Source: Bifidobacteriaceae bacterium (GTDB taxonomy: Bacteria; Actinomycetota; Actinomycetes; Actinomycetales; WQXJ01). From it: DNA of 17,701 nucleotides. Shown in pieces: positions 6,345 to 12,429 of the stretch. The notes under the pieces were generated by a model that did no database searches, was not told the DNA's origin, and saw only the letters and a list, made by a program, of their open reading frames with translations. The stretch lies in the NCBI GenBank assembly GCA_031265345.1, contig JAISCU010000474.1, positions 1 through 17,701 of the forward strand, written 5' to 3'. Position numbers and translations under genes: made by a program. The first letter of the stretch is position 1; each line of letters starts with the position of its first letter.

Positions 6345-6998
6345 TTATAGACGACCCAACGCCATCAGCACCGCCAACACTCGGCGATGGTCGCTGACCG
6401 AAGGCGCCAGGTCGAGCTTGGCGAAGATCGACGCGACGTGCTTCTCGACGGCCCCTTCGGTGACGACCAAACTGGACGCGATGGCGGCGTTCGATTTGCC
6501 CTCCGCCATCAGCCCCAGGACCTCGCGCTCCCGCGGGGTCAGCCTCCCCAGCGGGCTGTCGGCAGGCCGCACCATCAACTGGGCCACCACTTCCGGATCG
6601 ATCACCGTGCCGCCGTGCGCCAGACGCCTGATCGCCTGATCCAACGAGCCCAGGTCCTGCACACGGTCTTTCAACAGATAGCCCGCGCCGCCCCGGCCGT
6701 CGGCGAGCAGTTCGCGGGCAGCGCCGGCCTCGACCCACTGCGACAGCACCAGCACCGCCAGCCCAGGCAGCTCGGCGCGCAACTCGATGGCCGCCCGCAA
6801 ACCGTCGTCGGTGAAATCAGGCGGCATCCGCACGTCCACGACCGCCAGCTCGGGGCGCGACCGGCGCACGGCGGCGAGGAGCTCGGGCGCCGACGCGGCC
6901 GTGTCCACGACAAGATGGCCCGCCTCGGCCAGCAGGCGGGCCAGACCCTCGCGCAGCAGGACCGAATCATCCGCCACCACGATCCTGAGCCCCTTCAC
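6345..6998 (-). CDS. LuxR/NarL-family response regulator
   Basis: A two-component transcription regulator of 217 residues. The receiver domain (about 4-125) has the acidic pair Asp10-Asp11, phospho-acceptor Asp55 in VVDVRMPP, Ser86 and Lys110 in YLLKDR. The LuxR-type helix-turn-helix (about 150-213) has LTPREREVLGLMAEGKSN, IA, VTEGAVEKHVASIFAKL. The GTG start overlaps the kinase stop as GTGA (6995-6998), indicating translational coupling, so the kinase is its cognate partner. Target genes cannot be inferred, although the DUF2510 gene directly downstream is an obvious candidate for the same regulon. Confidence 0.95.
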   Translation of the reverse strand: MKGLRIVVADDSVLLREGLARLLAEAGHLVVDTAASAPELLAAVRRSRPELAVVDVRMPPDFTDDGLRAAIELRAELPGLAVLVLSQWVEAGAARELLADGRGGAGYLLKDRVQDLGSLDQAIRRLAHGGTVIDPEVVAQLMVRPADSPLGRLTPREREVLGLMAEGKSNAAIASSLVVTEGAVEKHVASIFAKLDLAPSVSDHRRVLAVLMALGRL

Positions 6999-8512
6999 CC
7001 GGCCGGCGCCGTCCCGACCGGCACAGTCCCGACCGGCACCATCACCCGCGCCGTGGTCCCCGTGGTTCCCATGCCGTCAACCGTATCCGCAATCGTCAAG
7101 GACCCGTCCACGCCGGCCAAGCGATCCGCCAACCCGGCCAGGCCGTGGCCGGGCAGGATTTGCGCGCCACCGCGGCCGTCGTCACGCACCGTCAACACCA
7201 GCGAGCCGTCCACCTGGTCCAGCATCACCTCGATGGCGCAGGCTCCGGCATGTTTGGCCGCGTTGGCCAGCAATTCGGCGGCGGCGAAGTAGACCGCCGT
7301 CTCGGCCGCCTCCGGGAAGCGCTCGCCCTCTCGCACGGAGCCCGCCAACGTCACAGGCACCGTGGACGATGCCGCCGCCACAGTCACCGCCGCCAGCAGC
7401 CCGCGCCCCGCCAGGGTGGGCGGCGCGATGCCGCGTGACAGCGCCCGCAGGTCGGCCAGCGCCTGGCTGTTGCGGGTCTTCGCCTGCTCGATCAGCTCTT
7501 GGACTGCCGCCGCGTCACCGCTGGCGAGCCTGCGTTCCGCCGCCGCCAGGTCCATGCCGACCCGTATGAGCGCCTGCTGCGGGCCGTCGTGAAGGTCGCG
7601 TTCGACCGACCGCAAGGCCGCCGTCTCCGCCGCCGCTGCCTGGGTCCGGGCGGCTTCGAGTTGGAGCACGCGCTTTCTGGCCGAGGCACCATGGGGAGTG
7701 AGCAGCGCGCGAGCCTGGAGCGCGCACAGGCGCGCCCAGCCTTCCAGCACCAGGGGCGCTAGCGCGAACAGCAGCAGACCTATCATCGCGTCGATCAGCC
7801 CGTGCGAATGGTCGAAGCAAGTCGACGGCCCAGTCGAGCAGGCCAGCAGGTCCCCAACCGTGGCGACCGACCCAGGCTCCATGCGTTCAACTATGGGCAC
7901 CCATACGGGCACCAGGGCCTCGCCCAGCGCTGCCGCCCACCACGACACCGCCAACACCAGGCCGCTCAGGCCCAACACCATCGAGACCACGCCATGCAAC
8001 AGTTCCAGCCACCGAACCGGCGAGGTGATCTCTGCCTTCAGCCATCGCCAGGCCCGGTTGGTCCACGCCGCCCCGCCCGGTCCGGCTGCGAGCGGCGCCG
8101 GGTCCACGATGCGATCACCCCGCCACCGCGCCAACCGCCTCGCCGCCTCGGCGAACAGATGCGCCAACGCCAGCGTCCCCGCCAGCGCGGGTAGGCCCAG
8201 CCAGATCACGATGGTGCCAATGCTCACGCAGAAGAGCGCCAAGAGCACCGTGAACGAGACCACCGACATGATCCCAACGGTGAACAGCACCACCGTGTTC
8301 TTGCCCGCTCTGCGCCACATCCGCCCGTAGCCGCGCAGCACGCGCAGCGCGCCAGGCTGGGGTCCGCGCGGGTGCCGATCAACCGAATTAGGGACAGGCC
8401 CCAATTCAATCGCCGGGCCGCGCGTATGTGGTTCAGTCGAATTGGGGACAGGCCCCAATTCAGTCGACTGCGCCGACGGCGAGAAAACTCTGGTCTCGGG
8501 ATCAATGCTCAC
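6995..8512 (-). CDS. Sensor histidine kinase (HisKA_3 type) with membrane sensor domain
   Basis: It autophosphorylates on a histidine and passes the phosphate to the adjacent regulator. Numbering is from GTG 8512 (505 residues), chosen for AGGA seven bases upstream; the frame is open to 8836, and ATG 8320 (residue 65) is an alternative. Hydrophobic segments lie at about 73-120, 171-197 and 239-257, resembling the putative-sensor domain common in actinobacterial kinases. A coiled region precedes the H-box RDLHDGPQQALIRVGMDLAA (His308). The ATPase has the N-box ELLANAAKHA (Asn417), DDGRGG (about 444-449) and GHGLAGLADRL. The C-terminus repeats VPVGT. With the GTG start, two 23-bp palindromes lie in the N-terminal coding region, each encoding ELGPVPNS. 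Confidence 0.88.
   Translation of the reverse strand: MSIDPETRVFSPSAQSTELGPVPNSTEPHTRGPAIELGPVPNSVDRHPRGPQPGALRVLRGYGRMWRRAGKNTVVLFTVGIMSVVSFTVLLALFCVSIGTIVIWLGLPALAGTLALAHLFAEAARRLARWRGDRIVDPAPLAAGPGGAAWTNRAWRWLKAEITSPVRWLELLHGVVSMVLGLSGLVLAVSWWAAALGEALVPVWVPIVERMEPGSVATVGDLLACSTGPSTCFDHSHGLIDAMIGLLLFALAPLVLEGWARLCALQARALLTPHGASARKRVLQLEAARTQAAAAETAALRSVERDLHDGPQQALIRVGMDLAAAERRLASGDAAAVQELIEQAKTRNSQALADLRALSRGIAPPTLAGRGLLAAVTVAAASSTVPVTLAGSVREGERFPEAAETAVYFAAAELLANAAKHAGACAIEVMLDQVDGSLVLTVRDDGRGGAQILPGHGLAGLADRLAGVDGSLTIADTVDGMGTTGTTARVMVPVGTVPVGTAPAG
7010..7039. repeat. Two tandem 15-bp repeats in the kinase 3' end
   Basis: GTCCCGACCGGCAC occurs twice in tandem on the plus strand (units 7010-7024 and 7025-7039), encoding the repeated VPVGT at the kinase C-terminus. 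It is probably a slippage product with no evident function. Confidence 0.7.
8385..8407. repeat. 23-bp palindrome, copy C1
   Basis: The left arm GAATTAGGG (8385-8393) pairs with the right arm CCCCAATTC (8399-8407) with one mismatch, around a 5-nt centre ACAGG. With kinase start GTG 8512 it lies inside the coding region and encodes IELGPVPNS. Confidence 0.85.
8439..8461. repeat. 23-bp palindrome, copy C2
   Basis: Perfect 9-bp arms GAATTGGGG (8439-8447) and CCCCAATTC (8453-8461) around ACAGG. It encodes TELGPVPNS in the kinase frame. It is 54 bp from C1, so the two sit in the same reading frame. Confidence 0.88.
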
Positions 8513-8551
8513 GAGTCCATCCTGGCCGCCGACTCGGGCGAGCGCAGTCCC

Positions 8552-8584
8552 GGCAGCCTCCCAACTCGCCCTGGGGTTAACCCG
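8552..8584 (+). repeat. 33-bp direct repeat, copy 1
   Basis: It begins GGCAGCCTCCCAACTCGCC and ends with the perfect palindrome GGGTTAACCC (8574-8583) plus one G. It differs from the copy at 8766 at one position. Confidence 0.85.
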
Positions 8585-8720
8585 AACACCGGCGCGAACC
8601 CGGCCCGGCGGCATCGGCGGCCTGGGCGGCGGGCGACAGCACAAAACGGCCCTCGCACCGACGGAGCGCCGGAACCGCCGCCCAAGATGTCTCCTGGAGA
8701 CTTTCTGGTCGACCGAACCA

Positions 8721-8743
8721 GAGTTAGGGATAGTCCCCAACTC
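8721..8743. repeat. 23-bp palindrome, copy C3
   Basis: Arms GAGTTAGGG (8721-8729) and CCCCAACTC (8735-8743), one mismatch, around ATAGT. The A-to-G change in the left arm is matched by T-to-C in the right arm relative to C2, so pairing is preserved. Confidence 0.8.
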
Positions 8744-8765
8744 TCGTTTTGCACGGTGCCGCCCG

Positions 8766-8798
8766 GGCAGCCTCCCAACTCGCCTTGGGGTTAACCCG
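8766..8798 (+). repeat. 33-bp direct repeat, copy 2
   Basis: Same as the copy at 8552 except for one C-to-T change. It contains GGGTTAACCC at 8788-8797. The two copies are 214 bp apart in the same orientation, with palindrome C3 between them. Confidence 0.85.
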
Positions 8799-8842
8799 CG
8801 GCTGCTGCGCCAACCGAGCCGAGCGGCATCGTCCAACCCCTA

Positions 8843-8868
8843 CAGAACGGCGGCTGTCCCCCGTTCTG
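8843..8868 (-). terminator. Hairpin just downstream of the aminotransferase gene
   Basis: A perfect 8-bp stem CAGAACGG (8843-8850) and CCGTTCTG (8861-8868) encloses a 10-nt loop, about 20 bp beyond the aminotransferase stop. No U-tract follows. Read on the minus strand it contains the GGGGACAG core of the 23-bp palindrome family, so it may be a diverged family member that also acts as a 3' hairpin. Confidence 0.45.
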
Positions 8869-8887
8869 GGGGATTGGGTGCCTGGGC

Positions 8888-9946
8888 TCAGACCCAGGTG
8901 GCGGCCACTTCCAGGAAGCGCTCGGCGCCCTCTTGCTCGCCGACCGAGATGCGGACGCCCTCGTCCGCGAAGGGCCGGACCAGGACTCCCGCCCGGCGGC
9001 AGGCGTCGGCGAACGGCATGGCGTCCACGCCGAGGTCGAGCCACACGAAGTTGCCTTGCGGATCGGGCAGCTCCCAGCCCTCGGCGCGTAGGCCCTCATG
9101 CATGAAGGCCCGGCGCTCGACCACTTGCGCGACGCGCGCGCGCAGTTCCTCCTGCAGCTGGAGGGACCGGATGGCGGCCATTTCCGCCATCGCGGAGACG
9201 GAGAACGGCGTGGTCACGGCTCTGACGGCGTCGATCAGGTGGGTGCGACCGAGCGCGTAGCCCACCCGCAGCCCGGCCAGCCCGTAGCCCTTCGAGAAAG
9301 TCCGCAGCACCACCAGGTTCGGGTACTTAGCCAGCGCGCCGATGCCGTCCACCGAGTCCGGGTCGGTCACGAAGTCCACGTACGCCTCGTCCAGCACGAC
9401 CAATACATCCTCCGGCACCGCCTCCATGAAACGGTCGAACTCGCCCTGATGAACCGCGGGCCCAGTCGGGTTGTTGGGCGTGCAGATCAACACCGCCCGA
9501 GTGCGCTCGTCAACGGCGGCGGCGAGGGCAGCCAGGTCGAGGCGTCCAGCCGGGCCGAGCGGCACTTGGACCGACTCGGCGCCGGTGATGCCGGTCAGGA
9601 TCGGGTAGGCCTCGAAGGATCGCCACGGGTAGGCCACTCGGTCGCGCTCCCCGGCCACCGCCGTCAGGATGTGGCCCAGCACCGCCACCGAGCCGGCACC
9701 GACCGCCACCTGGCCCGGTTCGAGGTCGTGGAACCGGGCGATGGCCTCGACCAAGCCGTCTGCCAGCATCGACGGGTAGCGGTTGAGATCGACCGCCGAA
9801 TCCGCGACCGCCGCCATGACGCCAGGCAACGGCGGCAACGGCGACTCATTGGCGGAGAGCTTGTAGACCAACCGTCCGGACGGCCGCGCTCCAGCGTGGT
9901 ACGGCGGCAGGGCCACGACGGACGGGCGGATCGGCACCTTGCTCAT
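8888..9946 (-). CDS. Histidinol-phosphate/aromatic aminotransferase (HisC/Pat-like)
   Basis: A PLP-dependent class I/II aminotransferase of 352 residues, usual for the HisC/Pat group, which makes histidinol phosphate or aromatic amino acids. Features in order are LPPYHAG and LSANESPLPPLP (13-42, N-terminal substrate region), GAGSVAVLGHIL (83-94, cofactor phosphate cup), CTPNNPTG (155-162, Asn binding the PLP ring), LDEAYVDF (185-192), TFSKGYGLAGLRVGYA (216-231, with Lys219 as the Schiff-base lysine and Arg227), and VRISVG near the C-terminus, whose Arg binds the substrate carboxylate. No his operon genes are adjacent. In actinobacteria a solitary member like this is often annotated as aromatic aminotransferase Pat or HisC2, so I leave the symbol open. 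Start ATG 9946 gives the expected N-terminus. Confidence 0.92.
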   Translation of the reverse strand: MSKVPIRPSVVALPPYHAGARPSGRLVYKLSANESPLPPLPGVMAAVADSAVDLNRYPSMLADGLVEAIARFHDLEPGQVAVGAGSVAVLGHILTAVAGERDRVAYPWRSFEAYPILTGITGAESVQVPLGPAGRLDLAALAAAVDERTRAVLICTPNNPTGPAVHQGEFDRFMEAVPEDVLVVLDEAYVDFVTDPDSVDGIGALAKYPNLVVLRTFSKGYGLAGLRVGYALGRTHLIDAVRAVTTPFSVSAMAEMAAIRSLQLQEELRARVAQVVERRAFMHEGLRAEGWELPDPQGNFVWLDLGVDAMPFADACRRAGVLVRPFADEGVRISVGEQEGAERFLEVAATWV

Positions 9947-10051
9947 GAGTCCATCGTTTCACGCCCTCGCGGTCGCCTCGAAATCCCCGGGCTTGGCACG
10001 TATGGGCTTCGCCGTTTCGGCCGCCCGGCCCGGTCGGGGCAGTCCGCTCTT

Positions 10052-10104
10052 GTCCACAACTGGCTTCAATTGGCGGCGCGTCCGAGTTCCAGCCGATTAC
10101 GGAC
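10052..10104 (+). repeat. 53-bp palindromic element, copy B1
   Basis: Arms 10052-10073 and 10083-10104 flank a 9-nt centre, the same 22-9-22 layout as A1/A2. The arms begin GTCC and contain GGC in the middle; they differ from the A copies mainly at internal positions. Confidence 0.85.
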
Positions 10105-10187
10105 ACCGCCGCCCGATGCCGTCTGTTCGGCCATTCGCGTTTGCGCAGGTGGACGAGTCGGCGGCATCGGCGCCCCCTTCTGGCTGT

Positions 10188-10240
10188 GTCCGCAACTGGC
10201 TTCAATTGGCGGCGTGACCGAGTTCCAGCCGATTACGGAC
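10188..10240 (+). repeat. 53-bp palindromic element, copy B2
   Basis: Arms 10188-10209 and 10219-10240 around a 9-nt centre. It is nearly identical to B1, starts 136 bp after it and has the same orientation. Confidence 0.85.
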
Positions 10241-10331
10241 ACCACCGCCGAACGCGGTTCCCCACCCGTCCTATTCGAATCATCCTTGCCCGGATGACCA
10301 GGCCCAAACCGGATCGTGGCATGATCGCTGG

Positions 10332-10763
10332 ATGGTCCCATTCGGTTGGCGCATCGTCATCAACGCAGTCGGCTTGTGGATAGTGGACGGCCTGTGGGAT
10401 TCGATGCGCCTGGTCCCGGAGCACGAATCCGTCCTCGGCCAGATCGCCTCCTACCTGGTGATCGGCCTGGTCCTGGCGGTGGTCAACACAGTCGTCAAAC
10501 CGCTGGCCAAGCTGTTGTCGCTGCCCTTGTACATCCTGACCCTGGGCTTGTTCGCCTTGATCGTCAACGCCGCCATGCTCGAATTGGTGTCCTGGGTGAC
10601 GTCGCTGACCAGCTTCGGCTTGGAGATCGACTCCTTCGGCACGGCCATCGGCGCGGGCCTGGTCCTGGCGCTGGTCACTGCCATTTTGTCGATCCCGGTG
10701 AAACGCCAGGCCGCAGACCGGGACCAGCCGGCTCGCCGGGACCAGTCGACCCGCTGGAACTGA
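10332..10763 (+). CDS. Phage-holin-4-like (YvlD-type) membrane protein
   Basis: A 143-residue integral membrane protein with four hydrophobic segments at about 5-22, 38-56, 63-90 and 103-122, and a charged cytoplasmic tail (QAADRDQPARRDQ). The central block VVNTVVKPLAKLLSLPLYILTLGLFALIVNA (about 50-80) is the hallmark of the holin family 4 superfamily (YvlD-like). Despite the name, these are widespread chromosomal proteins of unknown role, not evidence of a prophage; no phage genes are nearby. ATG 10332 places the first membrane segment at the N-terminus; the ribosome-binding site is weak. It is divergent from the aminotransferase gene. Confidence 0.88.
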   Translation: MVPFGWRIVINAVGLWIVDGLWDSMRLVPEHESVLGQIASYLVIGLVLAVVNTVVKPLAKLLSLPLYILTLGLFALIVNAAMLELVSWVTSLTSFGLEIDSFGTAIGAGLVLALVTAILSIPVKRQAADRDQPARRDQSTRWN

Positions 10764-10787
10764 CCTGAGACCGACCGAGGACTAACC

Positions 10788-10806
10788 GTAAGGCCGTGAA
10801 GTTAGG
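10788..10806. repeat. Possible remnant of an IS4-type element end
   Basis: AAGGCCGT followed by GAAGTTAGG resembles AAGGCCGT followed by TGAGTTAAGG at 15395-15412, just beyond the stop of the split IS4-type transposase, in the same orientation. The match is short and gapped, so this is tentative. Confidence 0.3.
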
Positions 10807-10888
10807 ACCTACTCCCCTGATGGTGGGTTAGATCCGGCCTGGGAGCATCGGCGGACAACCGCCCAGTGACAGCATCGCCAACTGTCAA

Positions 10889-10977
10889 TGGCCGTTCTGA
10901 TTTCCCTGTGGGTGGCCATTTGATTTCCCTGCCGGTGGCCAAGGCGGGTCCCCGCTGGTGGCCATGTGATCTCCCTG
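10889..10977. repeat. Terminal direct repeats of the IS21-type element
   Basis: The unit TGGCCATNTGATTTCCCTG occurs at 10889-10908 (as TGGCCGTTCTGATTTCCCTG), 10913-10931 and 10959-10977, with a partial GGTGGCCA at about 10935. IS21 ends carry multiple such repeats as transposase-binding sites. Confidence 0.75.
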
Positions 10978-10993
10978 TCCGGGAGCGGTCGGG

Positions 10994-11695
10994 TCACGCC
11001 AGCGGCATCACCCCGCGTCCGCCGGTCGCCTCGGCCAGGCGGTGCGACCCGCCCTCGGTCAGCACCACGTGCGCGTGGTGCAGCAACCGGTCCACCGCGG
11101 CGGTCGCCTCCGTCTTCGGCATGATCTGGTCGAAGCCGGAAGGACGCGGATTCGAGGTGACCACCGCGGAGCGTTTCTCGTACGCCGCCTCGACTATCCG
11201 GTAGAACCCCTCCGCCGCTTGGGGGCTGACGGGCAGCAGGCCCACGTCGTCCACCACGATCACGTCGGCCCGGCACACCCGTTTGACCATCCTGGACGCC
11301 GAACCGTCAGCGGACGCCCTGGCCACGAGGCCGCCCAGATCCTCGGTCGTGAACCACGCGACCCGCATGTCCGCGTCGATCGCCTTGTGGCACAGAGCCT
11401 CCGCGAAGTGGGACTTGCCGGTCCCCGACGGGCCGGCCAGGGCCAGGTTCTCGCGCCGCCCCACCCACTCCAGGGCGGCCAGCCCGTCCTGCGTGCCGGG
11501 CGGGATCGACGAGTCCTCCCGCCGCCACGACTCGAACGTCTTGCCCGACGGCAGGCCCGCCGCCCGCCGCCTCGCCGCCCTGGACGCCTGGTCCCGCCCG
11601 TCGATCTCCTCGGCCAGCAACACCCGCAACGCCTCGGCGGGATCCCAACGCTGGGCCCTGGCCGCCGCCAAGACCTCCGGCGCGGCCCTGCGCAT
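10994..11695 (-). pseudogene. istB: IstB-type AAA+ ATPase of an IS21 element, 5'-truncated
   Basis: IstB is the ATP-binding helper that regulates target choice by the IstA transposase. The 233 residues include Walker A GPSGTGKS (88-95), Walker B VIVVDD (145-150), the sensor-like SN (181-182), and the conserved segments RRAAPEVLA, LPSGKTFESW, AYEKRSAVVTSN and DRLLHHAHVV. From memory, complete homologues begin about 20 residues earlier and have an internal YMRRAAPEVL; here the first Met is that internal one, with an in-frame TGA three codons upstream and no homologous N-terminus in other frames. The gene is therefore cut at its 5' end and istA is absent. It may still express an ATPase domain, but it is best treated as a relic marking the left edge of the bacteriocin island. 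Confidence 0.82.
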
Positions 11696-11932
11696 ATCAG
11701 GTCAACCCCCGAATCAAACGCCACGCATGCAACCCTGGCGAGAAAACCTCAGTGTGACCGAAATCACTCTTCGTTGTAGAAGAGCCCCTTTATCAGGCGT
11801 TTTGGGACGACGCACAGTATGATGGTCGGTCGAGGTTCAGCAAGGATGCCCGGCGAGGCCATCGCAGCATGTTACGATCAGAACGTCCAATAGCCATTGG
11901 GCGAATCAACCAAACGGAAAGCGGGGGTTTCC

Positions 11933-12232
11933 ATGAAACCGCGAATCACCAAGAAGGCTGTTGCGATTGCAGCGTCTCTGTTGTTGATGGGGGGTGCACT
12001 GGCACCAGCTGCGGTAGCTGCCGGCAGCGACAAAGGCAATTTCACTTGCGACAAGTCTGGCATCCCGGGATTCGGGTACATCACGTCATCGTACAATCAT
12101 CCGGACTATAGGCACTACGCAACGGCCATCGGCACGGGCTATGCGACCGTACATGCGGATGCTGGAGCGACAGCCAAAGCAAAGACCGGCAGGGCATTCA
12201 GCGGCAACGAATGCTACTACGGTAAGAGCTGA
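11933..12232 (+). CDS. Lactococcin-972-family bacteriocin precursor
   Basis: A 99-residue secreted peptide. Residues 1-30 form a Sec signal peptide: basic MKPRITKK, hydrophobic AVAIAASLLLMGGALA, then AAVAA with likely cleavage before Gly31. The mature part of about 69 residues matches the lactococcin 972 pattern: aromatic and His-rich SSYNHPDYRHYATA, then AGATAKAKTGRAFSGNECYY at the C-terminus. Lactococcin 972 blocks septum formation by binding lipid II; whether this homologue does is unknown. It has two cysteines (Cys39, Cys94), which could form a disulfide; I do not recall lactococcin 972 itself having one. The two genes that follow are the standard partners of this family. ATG 11933 is preferred over upstream TTG 11897 because it gives a proper signal peptide; a purine-rich GGAAAGCGGGGG precedes it. 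Confidence 0.85.
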   Translation: MKPRITKKAVAIAASLLLMGGALAPAAVAAGSDKGNFTCDKSGIPGFGYITSSYNHPDYRHYATAIGTGYATVHADAGATAKAKTGRAFSGNECYYGKS

Positions 12233-12243
12233 CTGTGTGATTG

Positions 12244-12281
12244 TGGCTTACGCGGGTGGTCGCAACCATCCGCGTAAGCCA
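12244..12281 (+). terminator. Strong hairpin between the bacteriocin and DUF1430 genes
   Basis: A 17-bp stem (12244-12260 with 12265-12281, one G-T wobble) closes a 4-nt CGCA loop, 11 bp after the bacteriocin stop. It lacks a U-run, so it may be an attenuator or a 3' stabiliser that favours expression of the peptide over the downstream genes, rather than a classic rho-independent terminator. Confidence 0.65.
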
Positions 12282-12429
12282 TATCCGAGCCGTCGGATTG
12301 TTGCGACCTGATCTCGAACGAGCCTCGCTTGTCCGTCGCTTACTTAGGGTTCGAAAGAGGAGCATAATCCGTTTGTCCGCTCGACCGGCACGACTTCGCT
12401 TCGTTTCTAGAGGATAGCGGGGTTTTGAC

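Larger units (their letters stand above)
8513..8887. repeat. Repeat-rich spacer upstream of the sensor kinase gene
   Basis: No convincing gene is seen in these 375 bp between the kinase start and the aminotransferase stop. The kinase frame stays open to 8836, but that extension is rich in Arg/Pro without domain features. The spacer holds two copies of a 33-bp repeat, one 23-bp palindrome and a hairpin next to the aminotransferase stop. Any promoter for the kinase operon must lie here or beyond; I could not pick one out. Confidence 0.65.
9947..10331. other. Non-coding stretch between aminotransferase and holin-like genes
   Basis: These 385 bp separate divergently transcribed genes. Two 53-bp palindromic elements (10052 and 10188) take up about a quarter of it. 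I see no convincing promoter for either gene and no credible small gene. Confidence 0.65.
10883..11695 (-). mobile_element. Remnant of an IS21-family element (istB and terminal repeats only)
   Basis: The remnant consists of a 5'-truncated istB plus an end region with several direct repeats, as IS21 elements have. The outer end is placed at TGTCAATGGCC (10883), since IS21 ends begin TG. The other end, including all of istA, is missing and the sequence beyond 11695 is unrelated. It cannot transpose by itself. Confidence 0.75.

Noticed and set aside
6387..7292. 301-residue plus-strand frame opposite the response regulator and kinase
   Set aside because: Gln/Arg/His-rich antisense shadow of two clearly identified genes.
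8513..8836. N-terminal extension of the sensor kinase up to 8836
   Set aside because: Arg/Pro-rich with no domain features and assembled from the repeats; a GTG with AGGA upstream at 8512 is a better start.
10332..10763. Holin-like protein as a sign of a prophage
   Set aside because: Family 4 holin-like proteins are common chromosomal proteins in actinobacteria and no phage genes are nearby.
11767..11784. Short hairpin CTCTTC/GAAGAG upstream of the bacteriocin gene
   Set aside because: Six base pairs with no U-tract or link to a gene end; likely chance.
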